49,872 nucleotides of DNA from Collinsella sp. (GCA_019414325.1 DXMG01000014.1:1-49872); one strand, 5' to 3'. Counted from the first letter of the stretch, positions 40,148-48,784 are shown. A program made the numbers and translations. The notes: generated by a model from the sequence alone, not told the origin.

Positions 40148-41431
40148 ATGGCTGAAGAATTCGATTTCCATCCGATGTGGGAGAGCCTCGGCATGAATCT
40201 TGCCGACCACGACATGCTGCTGGGCGCCGTGGGCCAGATGTACGGCGATATGTTCCTGACGCAGAACAATCGCCCCAAGTCCACGTCCTACCTGGATTTT
40301 GTCGCCACCAACATCCACAGCGGCCGTATTAAGGAGATGCTCGACAAGAAGGAGGCCGGCGAGGCCACCAAGATCGTCGGCTCGTTCTGCGTGTACGTGC
40401 CCGAGGAGATCGTGCTTGCCTGTGACGGCATTCCCGTGGGCCTGTGCTCGGGTGCCGATTGGGCAACCGATAAGGTCGAGGAGCACCTGCCGCGCAACAC
40501 CTGCCCGCTTATCAAGAGCTTTGCCGGCTTTAAGCTGGGCGAGGTCTGCCCCTACATTGAGTCGAGTGACCTGGTGGTAGGCGAGAACACCTGCGACGGT
40601 AAGAAGAAAGCCTACGAGTTCTTTGCCACGCAAAAGAACATGTACGTCATGGATATTCCCAACGTGCACGACGAGTCGACGCTCGTGACCTGGAAGGCCG
40701 AGGTCAAGAAGCTCGCCGCCAAGATCGAGGACGAGTGCGGCGTCAAGATTACGCCCGAGGGCCTGAAGGCTGCCATCCACGCCGTCAATGAGAAGCGCCG
40801 CGCCCTGCAGCGCCTCGCTGCGACCCGCGCTGCCGACCCTGCGCCCATCAGCGGTCTCGACAGCCTGCTGACCGTTCAGGCCGCCTTTATGGACGACGCA
40901 CCGCGTCTGACCGGAGCCATCAACGATATGGCGGCTGAGTGCGAGCAGCGTGTCGAGGCCGGCGAGGGCGTGGCACCCAAGGGGACCAAGCGCATCCTGT
41001 ACACCGGTACGCCCATGGCCGTGCCCAACTGGAAGCTGTTCAACCTTATCGAGAAGGCCGGCGGCGTTGTGGTAGGCGAGGAGTCCTGCACGGGCTCGCG
41101 CTACTACAAGGACCTGGTCGACGAGTCCGGCGAGACGGTCGACGAGATGCTCGATGCCATCGCCGAGCGCTACTTTAGGATCAACTGCGCCGTCTTTACG
41201 CCCAACGACCAGCGTATGAAGGACATTGTCCAGATGGCCAAGGACCTGCATGCCGACGGCATCGTCGACGTGGCTCTGCAGTTCTGCACGCTCTACGAGA
41301 TGGAGTCGTTTGCCGTGGAGAAGGCCGCCGAGGAGGCCGGCATTCCGTTTATGCACATCACGACCGACTACGCCGGCGAGGATGCAGGCCAACTGCAAAC
41401 CAGGATTGAGGCTTTCTTGGAAACCATTTAG
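40148..41431 (+). CDS. 2-hydroxyacyl-CoA dehydratase / double-cubane cluster protein, first copy
   Basis: 427 residues of the HgdB/BcrC/YjiM superfamily. Conserved cysteine sites: LPRNTCPLIKSFAG, LGEVCPYIESSDLVVGENTCDGKKKAYEF (cited as GENTCDGKKKAYEF), GGVVVGEESCTGSRYY and ALQFCTLYEMES. These match proteins with [4Fe-4S] or [8Fe-9S] double-cubane clusters that do low-potential reductions after electron transfer from an ATPase activator. It has an N-terminal 80-residue extension absent from the second copy. The real substrate is unknown: acyl-CoA dehydration and small-molecule reduction are both known in the superfamily. First structural gene of the operon. Confidence 0.88.
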   Translation: MAEEFDFHPMWESLGMNLADHDMLLGAVGQMYGDMFLTQNNRPKSTSYLDFVATNIHSGRIKEMLDKKEAGEATKIVGSFCVYVPEEIVLACDGIPVGLCSGADWATDKVEEHLPRNTCPLIKSFAGFKLGEVCPYIESSDLVVGENTCDGKKKAYEFFATQKNMYVMDIPNVHDESTLVTWKAEVKKLAAKIEDECGVKITPEGLKAAIHAVNEKRRALQRLAATRAADPAPISGLDSLLTVQAAFMDDAPRLTGAINDMAAECEQRVEAGEGVAPKGTKRILYTGTPMAVPNWKLFNLIEKAGGVVVGEESCTGSRYYKDLVDESGETVDEMLDAIAERYFRINCAVFTPNDQRMKDIVQMAKDLHADGIVDVALQFCTLYEMESFAVEKAAEEAGIPFMHITTDYAGEDAGQLQTRIEAFLETI

Positions 41432-41585
41432 GGCTATCCGGTCCAGCGGCTTCCCCAAGCACCCGATCTTGCCGTTCAAACCATCGCTTGCATACCAAAG
41501 TACGCGGCGCTCCTCTTTCACGGCAACCTCGGGCACCTGGGAAAGCCGTTTCCTTGGTTGGTTAAAAGGTTTGTTAAGGAGTTAT

Positions 41586-42749
41586 ATGTCGGAAAATATT
41601 GAGCAGCCGTTGCCGTCCACGTTTGAGGAGTTCAACGAGCAACGCAAGGCGGCGTTTATTCGCGTCAAGGATTATAAGCAGGCGGGTAATCGCCTGGTCG
41701 GTTTTCTGTGCAGCTACACGCCGCTCGAGATTATCGATGCCGCGGGGGCTGCGAGCGTGGCGCTGTGCGGCACGTCCGACGAGGTGATTCCCGAGGCCGA
41801 GAAGGTGCTGCCGGCAAACCTGTGCCCGCTCATCAAGTCTACGTATGGTTTTGCCTATTCGCAAAAGTGCCCGTTTACGTACTTTAGCGACATGATCATC
41901 GGCGAGACCACCTGCGACGGCAAGAAGAAGATGTACGAGCTACTCAACGAGCTCAAGCGCACGCACATTCTGCATCTTCCGCAGGGTCGCGATCGCGCCT
42001 ACGAGCGTGAAGGCTGGTACGAGGAGTGCCGCCTGCTCAAGGAGGAGCTCGAGGGCTTCTACGGCATCACGATTACCGACGATGACCTGCGTGCTGCCGT
42101 CCGTCGTCGCAACCGCTTGCGTGCGGCTCAGCTCAAGATGTTTGCGCTGCAGGCCAACCAGCCGGCGGCCATGAGCGGCATCGACCTGATGAGCACTATG
42201 TTTGCCGGTACGTTCAGCTTTGATATCGAGGCCTATACGCAGCAGCTGGAGCAAAAGGTCGCCAAGCTGCGCGAGGCCTACGACGCGGGCGAGCGCCCGG
42301 TTGCGGCGGACGCCAAGCGCATTCTGATCACCGGTTGCCCGGTGGGCGGTGTGATCAACAAGATCGGCCGCACCATCGAGTCCAACGGCGGCGTGGTCGT
42401 GTGCATGGACGACTGCTCGGGTGAGCGCACGGCGGCTATGATGATCGACCCGGACGCGCCCGACATTCTGCGCGCCATCGCCGACCGCTACCTGGATATC
42501 AACTGCTCGGTCATGACGCCTAACGACGGCCGCATGGAGAACACACTGACCATGTGCGAGAAGTACCATGTCGATGGCGTGGTAGAGAGCGTGCTACAGG
42601 CCTGCCACACCTTCAACGTTGAGAGCGCGCGCATGCAGGAGGCCGTCGAGGGTGCGGGTATTCCGTATATGAAGATCGAGACCGACTACAGCAACGGTGA
42701 CATGGGCCAGATCGAGACGCGCATCGCCGCCTTCGTCGAAACCCTGTAG
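41586..42749 (+). CDS. 2-hydroxyacyl-CoA dehydratase / double-cubane cluster protein, second copy
   Basis: 387 residues, a paralogue of the upstream gene. The same cysteine pattern is seen: LPANLCPLIKSTYGF, YSQKCPFTYFSDMIIGETTCDGKKKMYEL (cited as IIGETTCDGKKKMYEL), CMDDCSGERT and LQACHTFNVES. The C-terminal METDYSNGDMGQIETR pattern appears as KIETDYSNGDMGQIETR. The two copies may form a heterodimer like HgdAB, or two separate homodimers. AAGGAGTT lies before the ATG at 41586; the gap from the first copy is 154 bases without features. A hairpin separates it from the activator gene. Confidence 0.88.
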   Translation: MSENIEQPLPSTFEEFNEQRKAAFIRVKDYKQAGNRLVGFLCSYTPLEIIDAAGAASVALCGTSDEVIPEAEKVLPANLCPLIKSTYGFAYSQKCPFTYFSDMIIGETTCDGKKKMYELLNELKRTHILHLPQGRDRAYEREGWYEECRLLKEELEGFYGITITDDDLRAAVRRRNRLRAAQLKMFALQANQPAAMSGIDLMSTMFAGTFSFDIEAYTQQLEQKVAKLREAYDAGERPVAADAKRILITGCPVGGVINKIGRTIESNGGVVVCMDDCSGERTAAMMIDPDAPDILRAIADRYLDINCSVMTPNDGRMENTLTMCEKYHVDGVVESVLQACHTFNVESARMQEAVEGAGIPYMKIETDYSNGDMGQIETRIAAFVETL

Positions 42750-42754
42750 GACAA

Positions 42755-42785
42755 ATGCGGCAAAGGGATAGTTGCTTTGCCGCAT
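42755..42785 (+). other. Intercistronic hairpin before the activator gene
   Basis: ATGCGGCAAAG (42755-42765) / CTTTGCCGCAT (42775-42785), perfect, no T run. Likely an RNA stability or processing element inside the operon. Confidence 0.6.
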
Positions 42786-42799
42786 AGAAGGAGGATGCC

Positions 42800-43564
42800 G
42801 TGGTTGGCATTGGTATCGACATAGGCTCGACGGCCGCGAAGGCTGCAGTGGTGGAGACGGACGGCGCCATTGCGTGGACCTGCGTCATGCCGACGGGGTA
42901 TTCGTCGGTCGATGCGGCCGAGCGCTTGCGCGGCGAGCTCGCTGCAGCCGACTATGACGTGGCTGCCGACGACGTGCGCGTGATCGCGACCGGCTACGGC
43001 CGTGTCGCCGTGCCCTATGCGCACAAGGTCGTGACCGAGATCACCTGCCACGGCACCGGTGCCGTGCGCCTGTTTGGCGATCACGGCACGGTGATTGACG
43101 TGGGCGGCCAGGACACCAAGGTCATTCAGCTTAAAAGTGGCCGCGTGGCCAAGTTCGCCATGAACGACAAGTGCGCTGCCGGTACGGGGCGCTTTTTGGA
43201 GATCATGGCCGACCGTCTGGGTATTTCCCAACAGCAGATGGTCGACCTTGCGCGTTCCGGTGAGCCCACCAAGATCAGCAGCATGTGCACGGTGTTTGCC
43301 GAAAGCGAGGTCATCAGCCTGATCGGTCGCGGTGAGCCGCGCGAGAACATTGCACGTGGCGTGATCGACAGCGTGGTCTCGCGCGTGGCGACCGTGGCCG
43401 GGCAGGCCGCGGGCGCCCCGTACTACCTGACCGGTGGCCTGTGCGAGAACGCCTTCGTGGTGGAGCGGTTGGGCGAGCTGCTGGGGTCGCCGGTGACCAC
43501 CTCGCCCCAGGCTCGCTTTGCCGGAGCGATTGGCGCGGCGATTCGCGCACAGGCGCTCAATTAA
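42800..43564 (+). CDS. Acyl-CoA dehydratase activase (HgdC/YjiL-type ATPase)
   Basis: 254 residues, ASKHA fold. ATP-binding motifs: GIGIDIGSTAAKAAVVE (phosphate 1), VIDVGGQDTKVIQLK (phosphate 2), YYLTGGLCENAFVVERL (adenosine). The two cysteines that hold a [4Fe-4S] cluster across the dimer are in AMNDKCAAGTGRFLE and ISSMCTVFAESEV. ATP hydrolysis drives a low-potential electron into the partner dehydratase or double-cubane protein, the genes just upstream. The start is GTG at 42800 with AAGGAGG 5 bases before. A dedicated reductase or ferredoxin is not adjacent. Confidence 0.93.
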   Translation: MVGIGIDIGSTAAKAAVVETDGAIAWTCVMPTGYSSVDAAERLRGELAAADYDVAADDVRVIATGYGRVAVPYAHKVVTEITCHGTGAVRLFGDHGTVIDVGGQDTKVIQLKSGRVAKFAMNDKCAAGTGRFLEIMADRLGISQQQMVDLARSGEPTKISSMCTVFAESEVISLIGRGEPRENIARGVIDSVVSRVATVAGQAAGAPYYLTGGLCENAFVVERLGELLGSPVTTSPQARFAGAIGAAIRAQALN

Positions 43565-43634
43565 TGCATCCGCCGCAGGCTCGCATTCATGCGTATACTG
43601 GGAGAAAATGATTGACCGATGAGAGGAGGTATCG

Positions 43635-44684
43635 ATGGCTGACGATCAGATTAGGCTCACGTCCATGACGGCCGCGAGCGGTTGAGCCGCTAAGTTGGCT
43701 CCTGGAGCCCTCGCCCAGGTCCTGGGCGATTTACCCAATGTGCATAACGACAACTTGCTCGTGGGGTTCGATACCTCCGACGATGCGAGCGTCTTCCGCG
43801 TAGGGGAGAACCTGGGGCTCGTGCAGTCCATTGACTTCTTCCCACCGATGGTTGACGACCCGTTCCTCTTTGGCCAGATCGCCGCGGCCAACTCGCTGTC
43901 GGACATCTACGCCATGGGCGGGCGGCCGAGCCATGCCATGAACCTGCTGTGCATTCCGAGCTGCCTGGGCGTTGAGGTTGCCGGCCAGATTCTGGCGGGC
44001 GGCGCCGACAAGTGCGTCGAGGCGGATTGCTCCATCGCGGGCGGCCACACCATCAACGACGACGAGCCCAAGTACGGTCTGTCCGTGAGCGGCTTTGTGC
44101 CACTCGACCGTATGCTCGCCAACAGCGGCGCGCACGTGGGCGATGTTCTGCTGCTGACCAAGGCGATCGGCTCGGGCATCATCACCACGGCCATTAAGGG
44201 CGAGCTCATCGAGCAGGACGAGGCCGCAGCCATGTTTGACTCGATGCGCACCCTCAACGAGGCTCCGATTCGTCTGGCCGAGGGACTCGAGCTTCACGGC
44301 TGCACCGACATTACGGGCTTTGGCCTGATCGGGCATGCGTGCGAGATGGCCGAGGGCTCGGGCGTGCAGATTGAACTTGCGTCGGGGGCGGTGCCGCTCT
44401 TTGACCAGGTGCTCGATATGGCGCGTCTGGGCATTATCCCCGCGGGCTCCTACCGCAACCAAGACTTCTTTGGCCCGCGTGTGGCTGCCGACGAAGACTT
44501 GGAGCTGGGAATGTTGGATGCACTGTACGATCCGCAGACTTCGGGCGGTTTGCTTATTGCGGCGCCCGCGGCGGATGTGGATGAGCTTGCGCGTCGTCTG
44601 CATGCTGAGGGACGCGTTGCCGCTACGATCGGCCGCGTGTGCGAGCCGGTGCCGGGCGGTCCTGCCGTTCGCGTTGTGCATTAA
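43635..44684 (+). CDS. selD: Selenide, water dikinase with in-frame UGA (selenocysteine) at codon 17
   Basis: Read from ATG 43635 (GAGGAGGT 5 bases before), codons 1-16 are MADDQIRLTSMTAASG, codon 17 is TGA (43683-43685), and the frame continues AAKLAPGALAQVL to 44684, 349 residues in total. E. coli SelD has catalytic Cys17 and Lys20; here U17 and K20 fall at exactly those positions, so UGA is almost surely selenocysteine. The rest is normal SelD: GFDTSDDASVFRVG, SIDFFPPMVDDPFLFGQIAAANSLSDIYAMGG (in part), GGHTINDDEPKYGLSV and DITGFGLIGHACEM. It makes selenophosphate from selenide and ATP. The UGA hides the true start; a start at 43695 would delete the active site. Confidence 0.9.
43683..43728 (+). 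promoter_or_regulatory. Putative bacterial SECIS element in selD
   Basis: After the UGA, CGCCCA (43712-43717) pairs with TGGGCG (43723-43728), leaving a GGTCC loop that starts with G 32 bases after the UGA. That lies within the 16-37 base range described for bacterial SECIS. An alternative GAGCC/GGCTC stem (43684-43688 with 43697-43701) also exists. Confidence 0.5.
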
Positions 44685-44700
44685 GGAAAACCGTTTATGC

Positions 44701-44730
44701 GACCGCCTACTGTTCTGGGCGGTCCCTTTT
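44701..44730 (+). terminator. Hairpin between selD and yedF
   Basis: GACCGCC (44701-44707) / GGCGGTC (44718-44724), then CCCTTTTG. A possible partial terminator within the operon. Confidence 0.55.
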
Positions 44731-44743
44731 GAAAGGAAAAACT

Positions 44744-45370
44744 ATGTCTACCAAAATTGAAGTCAATGCCATGGGCGATGCCTGCCCGCTGCCCGTCGTC
44801 AAGACGCTCAAAGCCCTGAAGCAGCTCGATGGCGAGGGCACAGTCGTGACCTCGGTCGATAACGAGACCGCCGTCAAGAACATCTCCAAGATGGCGCAGG
44901 AGAAGGGCTGCACGGCCTTGGTCGAGAAGGTTTCTGACGCCGAGTGGCACGTGACCGTGGCGACCTCTGGCGCCGTTGCCGTGGCCGATCCCGAGCAGGA
45001 TGGCGCTGCCTTCTGTGATGCCAGCGCCGGCAAGGGCAAGCTCGTCATTTCCGTCTACACCGACTGCATGGGCCGTGGCGACGACGAGCTGGGCCACAAG
45101 CTCATGAAGGCGTTTATCTTTGCCGTGACGCAGCAGGAGGAACTGCCCGCGACCATGCTGTTCTACAACGGCGGTGCCAAGCTCACCGTCGAGGGTTCGC
45201 CGGTGCTCGACGACCTGAAGGGCCTGGCGGAGCAGGGTGTCGAGATTCTCACCTGCGGCACCTGCCTCGACCACTATGGCATTAAAGACCAGCTTGCGGT
45301 GGGCGAGGTCACCAACATGTACGTGATCGTGGAGAAGATGGAGCAGGCCGTGCGCGTCGTGCGCCCGTAG
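44744..45370 (+). CDS. yedF: Selenium metabolism protein YedF
   Basis: 208 residues with a TusA-like N-terminal domain (VNAMGDACPLPVVKTLKALK, CPxP motif at about residues 13-16) and a C-terminal DsrE-like domain (VISVYTDCMGRGDDELG, FYNGGAKLTVEGSPVLDDL, VEILTCGTCLDHYGIKDQLA). This two-domain form is the TIGR03527 'selenium metabolism YedF' type, usually found beside selD; it may carry selenium as a persulfide-like selenide. GAAAGGA lies before the ATG at 44744, 60 bases after selD. Confidence 0.92.
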   Translation: MSTKIEVNAMGDACPLPVVKTLKALKQLDGEGTVVTSVDNETAVKNISKMAQEKGCTALVEKVSDAEWHVTVATSGAVAVADPEQDGAAFCDASAGKGKLVISVYTDCMGRGDDELGHKLMKAFIFAVTQQEELPATMLFYNGGAKLTVEGSPVLDDLKGLAEQGVEILTCGTCLDHYGIKDQLAVGEVTNMYVIVEKMEQAVRVVRP

Positions 45371-45389
45371 CGTATTGGTTGGAGTTGCC

Positions 45390-45641
45390 ATGAGGGAGAA
45401 GCGCCCGGCGCTTGTCATCACGTTTCCTACCACGGCGGCCGCCATGGGTTGTGAATCCCTGTGCATCGAGCGCGGGCTTCCCGGGCGGACGATTCCCGTG
45501 CCCGGGGAGGTCGCTGCCGGCTGCGGTTTGGCGTGGAAGGCGTTGCCTGCCGATGAGGAACTGCTGCGCGGCGAACTCGCCGCGGCGGGCGTTCCCACCG
45601 AGGGCTTTACGGTGATCGACATGTGGGAGGTCGTGCGATGA
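45390..45641 (+). CDS. DUF3343 putative Se/S carrier-like protein
   Basis: 83 residues. The family pattern is visible: LVITFPTTAAAMGCESLCIERG, PGRTIPVPGEVAAGCGLAWKAL (each cited within 20 residues as ALVITFPTTAAAMGCES and PVPGEVAAGCGLAWKA). DUF3343 proteins are small, with a conserved GCG cysteine, and occur with selD, yedF and cysteine desulfurases; a role in moving sulfur or selenium is proposed. The start at 45390 follows TTGGAG. Its stop overlaps the start of the desulfurase gene by the ATGA pattern, so they are translationally coupled. Confidence 0.85.
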   Translation: MREKRPALVITFPTTAAAMGCESLCIERGLPGRTIPVPGEVAAGCGLAWKALPADEELLRGELAAAGVPTEGFTVIDMWEVVR

Positions 45642-46777
45642 TCTACCTGGATAACGCGGCGACGACCATGCACAAGCCGCAGGCGGTCATCGATGCCGTG
45701 ACGCAAGCGATGTGCTCGCTCGGCAATGCCGGGCGCGGCGCCACGTCGGGTGCCCTCGACGCCGCTCGTACCATTCACGGTTGCCGTGCCAAGCTCGCGC
45801 GCCTTTTGGGTTGCCCGAGGGCGGACCATGTGTGCTTTACGCCCAACTCTACGGCGGCGCTCAACACCGCCATCTGTGGCGTGGTGCGCCCCGGCGACCG
45901 CGTGGTCACCACGGTGCTCGAGCATAACTCCGTGCTGCGTCCGCTCAACCGCCTGGCAGCGGAGCGGGGTGTGACCGTTGAGCATGCGAGCTGTGACGCA
46001 AACGGTGTGCTCGACTACGACGAGCTCGAGCGGCTAGTCACGCCCGGTACGAGTGCCGTGGTTGTGACGCACGCCTCCAACGTGACCGGCAACGCTGTCG
46101 ACATTGTGCGTGTGGCGGCCATCGCCCATGCGGCCGGTGCGCTGGTGATCGTCGATGCCTCGCAGTCTGCCGGTACGGCGCGTGTCGATATGCAGGCCAT
46201 GGGCCTCGACATAGTGTGCTTTACCGGCCACAAGGGGCTCATGGGTCCGCAGGGGACCGGCGGCCTGGCCGTGGCGGAGGGCATTGACGTGGCTCCGTGG
46301 GCCATGGGCGGCACGGGCGTGCACAGCTTCGATGCGCTGCAGCCGCTTGAGTGGCCCACGCGCCTTGAGGCGGGCACGCTCAACGGCCACGGCATCGCGG
46401 GCCTTTCTGCCGGCCTCGACTTTATCGAGGCCCAGGGTGGGGTCGAGGCGATTGCTGCCCACGAGCGTGCGCTCGCTGATCGCTTCCTTGCCGGTGTGCG
46501 CAAGATTCCGGGGATTAAGCTCTACGGTGCCTTTGACCAGCAGGCGCGCTCTGCGATTGTGTCGCTCAACGTAGCCGATATCGACTCTGCCGAGATTTCG
46601 GACGCGCTCATGCAAGGGTGGGGGATTGCGACGCGCCCCGGTGCCCATTGCGCTCCGCTCATGCACCGCGCGCTGGGGACCGAGCGCCAGGGCGTCGTCC
46701 GCTTCTCGTTTGGGTATTTCAACACGGACGAGGAAGTCGACACCGCGATTGACGCTTTGCGCGATTTAGCCTGCTAG
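45638..46777 (+). CDS. Cysteine desulfurase (class V aminotransferase)
   Basis: 379 residues, fold type I PLP enzyme of the TIGR01977 group often found with selD. Visible: MIYLDNAATTMHKPQAVIDA, FTPNSTAALNTAICGVV, VTTVLEHNSVLRPLNRLA, HASNVTGNAVDIVRVAAIAH, the PLP lysine in VCFTGHKGLMGPQGTGGLAV and ATRPGAHCAPLMHRALGTE with the active-site Cys. It takes sulfur (or selenium) from (seleno)cysteine to a persulfide; the neighbours make selenium delivery to SelD or YedF plausible. GGGAGG before the ATG. Last gene of the operon. Confidence 0.92.
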   Translation: MIYLDNAATTMHKPQAVIDAVTQAMCSLGNAGRGATSGALDAARTIHGCRAKLARLLGCPRADHVCFTPNSTAALNTAICGVVRPGDRVVTTVLEHNSVLRPLNRLAAERGVTVEHASCDANGVLDYDELERLVTPGTSAVVVTHASNVTGNAVDIVRVAAIAHAAGALVIVDASQSAGTARVDMQAMGLDIVCFTGHKGLMGPQGTGGLAVAEGIDVAPWAMGGTGVHSFDALQPLEWPTRLEAGTLNGHGIAGLSAGLDFIEAQGGVEAIAAHERALADRFLAGVRKIPGIKLYGAFDQQARSAIVSLNVADIDSAEISDALMQGWGIATRPGAHCAPLMHRALGTERQGVVRFSFGYFNTDEEVDTAIDALRDLAC

Positions 46778-46791
46778 AGCGTATATACTTG

Positions 46792-46821
46792 CGGGACGGG
46801 TCTTTTGCCCGTCCCGTTTTT
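46792..46821 (+). terminator. Terminator of the selenium operon
   Basis: CGGGACGGG / CCCGTCCCG, loop TCTTTTG, then TTTTT. Confidence 0.9.
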
Positions 46822-46844
46822 GTTTCGACCCGAAAGGTGTGTCT

Positions 46845-48203
46845 ATGGCCTCATCCGCCTCGCGTGGTCTGCGCTCCGACCATGTCGTTACCGTCGGCAT
46901 CGCCCTGTTCTCGATGCTCTTTGGCGCCGGCAACCTCATTATTCCGCCGCTGCTGGCGCTGCAGGCTGGTTCTGCCACGCCGGTCGCCATGCTCGGCTTT
47001 CTCATCGCCGCCATCGGCCTGCCCGTCATGGGCTTTATTGCCGTGGCGCTTGCCGGAACGGCGCGCGAGCTTGCCGGCCGCGTGCACCCCAAGTTTGGCG
47101 AGTTCTTTGTTGCGGCAGTATATCTGGCAATCGGTCCGTGCCTTGCCATTCCGCGTACGAGTTCCACGGCGTTTGAGATGCTGGTGCCGCTACTGCCCGA
47201 GGGCGTTTCACTCGGCACGGCTCGCCTGGTGTTTGCCGTTGGCTTCTTTGTCGTCGCGTTTGCGCTCACGCTGCGTCCGGGCGTTATCACGCGCGTACTC
47301 GGGCGCATTACGGGTCCCGCGCTCATTGCGCTCATCGTGCTGGTCGTGGGTGCCGCCGTGATCTCGCCGCTGGGACCGGCTGCCGCCCCGCAAGCTCCCT
47401 ATGATGCCGGTGCTGCCGTGCAGGGCTTCTTGACCGGCTACCAGACCATGGACCTGCTTGCGTCGCTCGCCTTCGGCATCATCATCGCCGAGACCATCCA
47501 CGAGTTGGGTGTTACCAATGACAAACGCGTGGCCTTCGAGATTTCGCGTTCCGGTGTGATCGCCGGCGTGCTCATGGCCATCATCTACTGCGGCCTAGCG
47601 CTTGCCGGTATGCAGCTCGGCACCGTGATGCCCGACGCCACCAACGGCGCTGCAATTCTTGCTCGTTCGGCCTCCATGCACTTTGGCCTTGCCGGCACGG
47701 TTGTGGTATTTGCGATTTTCTTCCTCGCCTGCATGAACGTGTGCATCGGCCTCATCAGCTGCTGCTCGCGTTACTTCTGCGAGACGTATGTGATCGAGGG
47801 GGGAGCGGAGGCCTCCGAGGAGGCCATGCGCCGCTCCTTCGCGATTCTCGCCTTTGTGTTCGCGGCGTTTTCGTGCGTACTCTCCAACGTGGGCCTCGAC
47901 GTGATCCTTATGTTCTCGGTGCCCATGCTCAACGCCTTGTATCCCGTTGCCATCGTGCTGGTGCTTATGGGCCTGGTGCACGGTTTTTGCGACGCGCATC
48001 CGCAGGTGTGGGTTTGGGTCGGCGGCGTTGTCGCGGTGCAGAGCGTGATTACCTCGGTTCGAGACGCGTTCTTTGCGGGTGCGTGGCTGCCGTTCTATGC
48101 GCTGCCGCTGGCGGACATTGGAGCCGCGTGGGCGCCGGTTGCCGTGGTGGCGTTTGTGATCGGTCTGCTCCACAGCAAGTTTGTCGCACATTCGAGGAGC
48201 TAG
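46845..48203 (+). CDS. brnQ: Branched-chain amino acid transporter, BrnQ family
   Basis: 452 residues, about 12 membrane helices. The BrnQ/LIVCS family pattern is seen: HVVTVGIALFSMLFGAGNLI in the first helix with FGAGNLIIPP, AIGPCLAIPRTSSTAFEM (the conserved GP..A.PR) and TGYQTMDLLASLAFGIII. It takes up leucine, isoleucine and valine with Na+ or H+. Start 46845 follows GAAAGG; a GTG two codons upstream is in frame. It stands alone between two terminators or RNA genes. No T-box or leucine leader is seen upstream. Confidence 0.93.
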   Translation: MASSASRGLRSDHVVTVGIALFSMLFGAGNLIIPPLLALQAGSATPVAMLGFLIAAIGLPVMGFIAVALAGTARELAGRVHPKFGEFFVAAVYLAIGPCLAIPRTSSTAFEMLVPLLPEGVSLGTARLVFAVGFFVVAFALTLRPGVITRVLGRITGPALIALIVLVVGAAVISPLGPAAAPQAPYDAGAAVQGFLTGYQTMDLLASLAFGIIIAETIHELGVTNDKRVAFEISRSGVIAGVLMAIIYCGLALAGMQLGTVMPDATNGAAILARSASMHFGLAGTVVVFAIFFLACMNVCIGLISCCSRYFCETYVIEGGAEASEEAMRRSFAILAFVFAAFSCVLSNVGLDVILMFSVPMLNALYPVAIVLVLMGLVHGFCDAHPQVWVWVGGVVAVQSVITSVRDAFFAGAWLPFYALPLADIGAAWAPVAVVAFVIGLLHSKFVAHSRS

Positions 48204-48294
48204 GGTTTCTGCGCTTGCACAGGCGGGGAGTCTCCCCTATAATTTCCTTCGCTTTGGGACACGCAAGGTTTAGACCTTAGCTGCTCAACACCTT

Positions 48295-48371
48295 CGGGAC
48301 GTGGCGCAGTTTGGTAGCGCGCCTGCTTTGGGAGCAGGATGTCGCAGGTTCAAATCCTGTCGTCCCGACCA
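48295..48371 (+). tRNA. tRNA-Pro (UGG)
   Basis: 77 bases with encoded CCA. Acceptor CGGGACG / CGTCCCG, anticodon stem CCTGC-TTTGGGA-GCAGG (anticodon TGG), T arm GCAGGTTCAAATCCTGT. Six bases separate it from the next tRNA. Confidence 0.97.
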
Positions 48372-48377
48372 TATCTT

Positions 48378-48451
48378 GCGGGCGTAGTTCAATGGTAGAA
48401 CCCCAGCCTTCCAAGCTGATGACGCGGGTTCGATTCCCGTCGCCCGCTCCA
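48378..48451 (+). tRNA. tRNA-Gly (UCC)
   Basis: 74 bases with encoded CCA. Acceptor GCGGGCG / CGCCCGC, anticodon stem CAGC-CTTCCAA-GCTG (anticodon TCC), T arm CGGGTTCGATTCCCG. Confidence 0.97.
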
Positions 48452-48462
48452 TAAGATAGCTT

Positions 48463-48498
48463 AACGGCTCTGATTCCCTTTGGGATCAGAGCCGTTTT
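48463..48498 (+). terminator. Terminator of the tRNA pair
   Basis: AACGGCTCTGAT-TCCC and GGGATCAGAGCCGTT pair over 15 bp, followed by TTTTCG. Confidence 0.88.
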
Positions 48499-48532
48499 CG
48501 TAAACGTGCCGGGGACCCCACATCCCCACCTA

Positions 48533-48599
48533 AGTTGCGGTGAAATACGGACTGTTTTTCGGCTTTTATGGCCCATGTAGTCCGTATTTCACCGCAACT
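48533..48599. repeat. Hairpin repeat, AGTTGCGGTG family, copy C
   Basis: Perfect 21-bp arms (48533-48553 and 48579-48599) beginning AGTTGCGGTGAAATACGGAC; the centre GGC-TTTTAT-GGCC matches copy A. Confidence 0.92.
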
Positions 48600-48784
48600 A
48601 TTTGTAAGGTTGGATTTTGATGCCGTTGGGAGGGTCGTAGCGACCGTCTACCGAGAGTGGAAATATTTTTTGAAGCTCTGACCTGCGGCGTCAAGCTTTT
48701 GGTCAGCTTTTGGCAAGGCCTGCGAACGGAAGCATGCGATAGCGTAATGGTATTCTCTCCGCCGTGATGGTTATGGGGTTGGCC

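Noticed and set aside
43695..44684. selD starting at TTG 43695 (ordinary gene without UGA)
   Set aside because: This start removes the catalytic loop and has no binding site, while ATG 43635 has a strong one and gives a full-length match through the UGA.
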